DNA from: P52-10 sp041397365
GTDB taxonomy: Bacteria; Pseudomonadota; Alphaproteobacteria; Rhizobiales; Xanthobacteraceae
DNA length: 64,000 bases
Reading direction: 5' to 3'
Assembly (NCBI GenBank): GCA_041397365.1
Contig: JAWKWT010000012.1
Coordinates: 1 to 64,000, forward strand
The translations under genes were made by a program, and so were the position numbers. Positions 62,190-64,000 of this stretch are shown piece by piece. Every line of letters starts with the position of its first letter. The first letter of the stretch is position 1. The notes under the pieces are model-generated. The model was not told the DNA's origin. It saw nothing but the letters and a program-made list of their open reading frames with translations, and searched no databases.

Positions 62190-63014
62190 TCACGATTGGC
62201 TCTGCCGCCCCGCCTGATCGACCTTGACTGCAACCGACAGATCCTCGTTGCCGCCACCATAGCGGGTGCCGCGGACGGGCGCGGCCCCGAGATAGTCGAG
62301 CCCGATCGCCACGCGGATGTGAGCGTCGGTCACGCCGATGCCGTTGGCGGCGTCGAATCCGACCCAGCCGAGGTCGGGCACGAAGGCTTCCGCCCAGGCA
62401 TGTCCGGCCGGCTGCGTCAGCCCGCCCTCGCTCGAATAGAAATGGCCCGACACGTATCGGGCGGGCACGCCGGCGCTGCGCGCGCAGGCGGCGAAAATAT
62501 GGGTAAAATCCTGGCAGACGCCGCGCTTGATCCCGAACGCCTCGACAGCGGAGGTGGTGGCGCTGGTTGCGTGCGTGTCGAAGGCCATCGTCCGATTGAT
62601 CTCCGTCATCAGCGCGTGGAGAAAATCGAGCGGCTTGCCGCCGGCCTTCTCGAACAGGGTGTGCGAGAGCGCGTGCATCTCCGCGTCCGGTTCGGTCAGC
62701 GGCGTGGAGCGGAGAAAGAAGCTCGGCGGAAACCGTTCGATCGTGCCTTTCAGCACGCCGCTGGTGTCCTGCGTCTCGACCATGCCGGAGACCTGCACGG
62801 TGAGTTCGGAAAGCGGGCCGTGGTTGAAAACATGCGTGACGTTGCCGAAGGCGTCGTGCCGCATGGCGAGCCGTGTATCCACCGAGACGTCGAGATTCCA
62901 GTCGGCGACATATTGTCCGTCGTGATTGCCGGGCGTCAGCCGCAGCACCTGGACGATGCCCGTGGGCGGCGGGTCGTAGGTGTAGGTGGTGGAGTGGGAA
63001 ATCCGCAGACGCAT
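62190..63014 (-). CDS. Transglutaminase-like cysteine protease family protein (Anbu-associated)
   Basis: A 274-residue protein with an N-terminal beta-rich domain (MRLRISHSTTYTYDPPPTGIVQVLRLTPG) and a transglutaminase-like domain. The catalytic triad is Cys167 in GVCQDFTHIF, His205 in AGHAWAEAF and Asp221 in GWVGFDAANG. It may act as a protease or amidase rather than a cross-linker. ATG 63014 matches the family start; an upstream 31-codon extension runs into the repeat. It is part of the Anbu locus with alpha-E and anbu. Confidence 0.93.
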   Translation of the reverse strand: MRLRISHSTTYTYDPPPTGIVQVLRLTPGNHDGQYVADWNLDVSVDTRLAMRHDAFGNVTHVFNHGPLSELTVQVSGMVETQDTSGVLKGTIERFPPSFFLRSTPLTEPDAEMHALSHTLFEKAGGKPLDFLHALMTEINRTMAFDTHATSATTSAVEAFGIKRGVCQDFTHIFAACARSAGVPARYVSGHFYSSEGGLTQPAGHAWAEAFVPDLGWVGFDAANGIGVTDAHIRVAIGLDYLGAAPVRGTRYGGGNEDLSVAVKVDQAGRQSQS

Positions 63015-63052
63015 GCCGATGCCTTGCTTGTTCCTTCGTTCCGGCGGGGCTG

Positions 63053-63083
63053 GAGTCCGATCCAACTGCGTTGGATCAGACTC
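63053..63083. repeat. AGTCTGAT-type inverted repeat (module A), copy 3
   Basis: Arms GAGTCCGATCCAA and TTGGATCAGACTC are inverted with one mismatch around a short CTGCG centre. It lies 18 bases left of palindromic element copy 5. Confidence 0.75.
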
Positions 63084-63101
63084 GTCGCTTATCTCTAGCT
63101 T

Positions 63102-63151
63102 GAGCATGATCTTTTGCCAAAACCGGCTTGCGCTTTGCGCGGATCATGCTC
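63102..63151. repeat. GAGCATGATC palindromic element, copy 5
   Basis: Perfect arms GAGCATGATC (63102-63111) and GATCATGCTC (63142-63151) flank AAAACCGG..GCGCTTTGCGC. Its last base is shared with the TAG stop of the alpha-E gene. Confidence 0.85.
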
Positions 63152-64000
63152 TAGGCCAGCAGATACTGCTTGCCGATGATCTCGCCAAGCCGGGCGTTGT
63201 CGGCGATGAATTCGCTGATGAATTCGTGCAGTCCGCGCTGGAAGATTTCGTCCATATTCGAGTTCTCAAGCCGGTTGCGAATGCCGCGGGCATGCCGCTG
63301 CGAGGGACCCTGGCGGCCATAGGCGACGCCGATCTGGTCCAGATTGCGTACGAGATTTTCGTAGCTGCTTGCGAGCGAGCGCGGCAGCGAATTGTTGAGG
63401 ATCAACAGATCTGCGATGAGCCAAGGTTTCAGCGTCTCACGATAGACCCACTGATAGGCCGTGAGCGCGGAGACCGAGCGCAGAATCGAAGTCCATTGAT
63501 AGTAATCCAGCGGACCGCCGACATGTTCCGCCTCGGGCAGCAGCATGTGATATTTCACGTCGAGGATACGCGCGGTGTTGTCGGCGCGTTCCAGATGCAG
63601 GCCGAGCCGCGAGAACCAGTAGGCGTCGTTGCGCAGCATGGTCCGGTAGGCGGAGCCGTCGAAGCGCAGCGAGGTCTCCTGCACGAAAATCAGGAAGCGC
63701 GAGAGGTTGTCGCGCGTGCGCGGCCCATGCACCCAGGATTGCAATTCGATCCACGCGCCGTTGATCGTGTCCCACATCTCGCGTGTCAGCGCGGTGCGCA
63801 CCGCGCGCGAATTGATGCGGGCGTTCTCGATGCAGTTGCGGATCGAGGACGGATTCTGGCTTGAGAAAGCGAGATATTCGACGACGTTCTTCTCGTCGGC
63901 GGTCTCATACAGCTTGAAGAAGTCGTCCGCGACTCCCGCCGTGGCGAGGGCGGATTCCCATTCATTGGTCTTGCCGACATAGGCGCTCGGCAGCGCGGTC
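63151..64000 (-). CDS. Alpha-E domain protein (DUF403), Anbu-associated, 5' end cut by window
   Basis: At least 282 residues of an all-helical alpha-E protein. The frame is open to the window edge. VVEYLAFSSQNPSSIRNCIENARINSRAVRTALTREMWDTIN, FSRLGLHLERADNTARILDVKYH and DYYQWTSILRSVSALTAYQW are diagnostic. Alpha-E proteins occur with a circularly permuted ATP-grasp, a transglutaminase and Anbu. The ATP-grasp gene is expected just beyond 64000. The set may build and process a peptide-like conjugate, which is inference from the families. Confidence 0.92.
   Translation of the reverse strand, partial: TALPSAYVGKTNEWESALATAGVADDFFKLYETADEKNVVEYLAFSSQNPSSIRNCIENARINSRAVRTALTREMWDTINGAWIELQSWVHGPRTRDNLSRFLIFVQETSLRFDGSAYRTMLRNDAYWFSRLGLHLERADNTARILDVKYHMLLPEAEHVGGPLDYYQWTSILRSVSALTAYQWVYRETLKPWLIADLLILNNSLPRSLASSYENLVRNLDQIGVAYGRQGPSQRHARGIRNRLENSNMDEIFQRGLHEFISEFIADNARLGEIIGKQYLLA

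Overview
The window looks like a chromosomal segment of an alphaproteobacterium of the order Hyphomicrobiales (Rhizobiales), most like the Bradyrhizobium/Afipia/Pseudolabrys group. This is inference. It rests on high GC (roughly 62-65 % by eye), the gene order purQ / purL-bolA-grxD and rpsD-murI-purB, several Bug-type solute-binding proteins, an alphaproteobacterial usg gene, a CIRCE-like box before groES, and dispersed palindromes of the GAGCATGATC type known from this group.

Layout. 1-10 kb: purine synthesis (purQ fragment, purL), DUF427, bolA, an ergothioneine pair egtB-egtD lying between bolA and grxD, a large alpha/beta hydrolase and a macro-domain protein. 10-22 kb: a Bug binding protein, a serine hydrolase, threonine-aldolase-like enzyme, rpsD, a CAT-fold acyltransferase-like protein, murI, purB, rpe, a P1 peptidase and ccdA. 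22-28 kb: a branched-chain amino-acid ABC operon (livH-livM-livG-livF-DUF6867-livK, minus strand). 28-36 kb: a hydrophobic-free 51-residue peptide, a small membrane protein, and a CO-dehydrogenase-type cluster coxG-coxS-coxM-coxD-coxE-xdhC(N)-xdhC(C)-Mo-cofactor enzyme from which the catalytic large subunit coxL is absent. 36-49 kb: bcsS, DUF488, DUF72, then oxidative/catabolic genes (enoyl-CoA hydratase, MFS exporter, SDR, GMC oxidoreductase with small subunit, Baeyer-Villiger-type monooxygenase) and two convergent Bug proteins. 49-53 kb: a DUF2778 protein, five ~86-bp tandem repeats, a 150-bp nested inverted repeat, then a low-GC island with a lone reverse transcriptase preceded by a hairpin-rich leader. 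53-59 kb: groEL-groES and a marR-emrA-emrB efflux operon. 59-64 kb: usg, two SDRs and the Anbu proteasome-like locus (Anbu, transglutaminase, alpha-E protein; cut by the window end).

The most interesting locus is the reverse transcriptase at 51861-53147. It has intact catalytic motifs, no maturase or endonuclease domain, base composition unlike its neighbours, and a structured non-coding leader. It resembles the defence-associated (UG/DRT) class, with DRT2 as my best guess, in which the leader would be the template RNA.

Two features run through the whole window. (1) At least 20 one-base indels break 11 otherwise complete conserved genes, mostly in short homopolymers. This fits uncorrected sequencing or assembly error better than gene decay. 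(2) A GAGCATGATC palindrome family lies exactly at the stop codon of five unrelated minus-strand genes, always in the same orientation to the gene.
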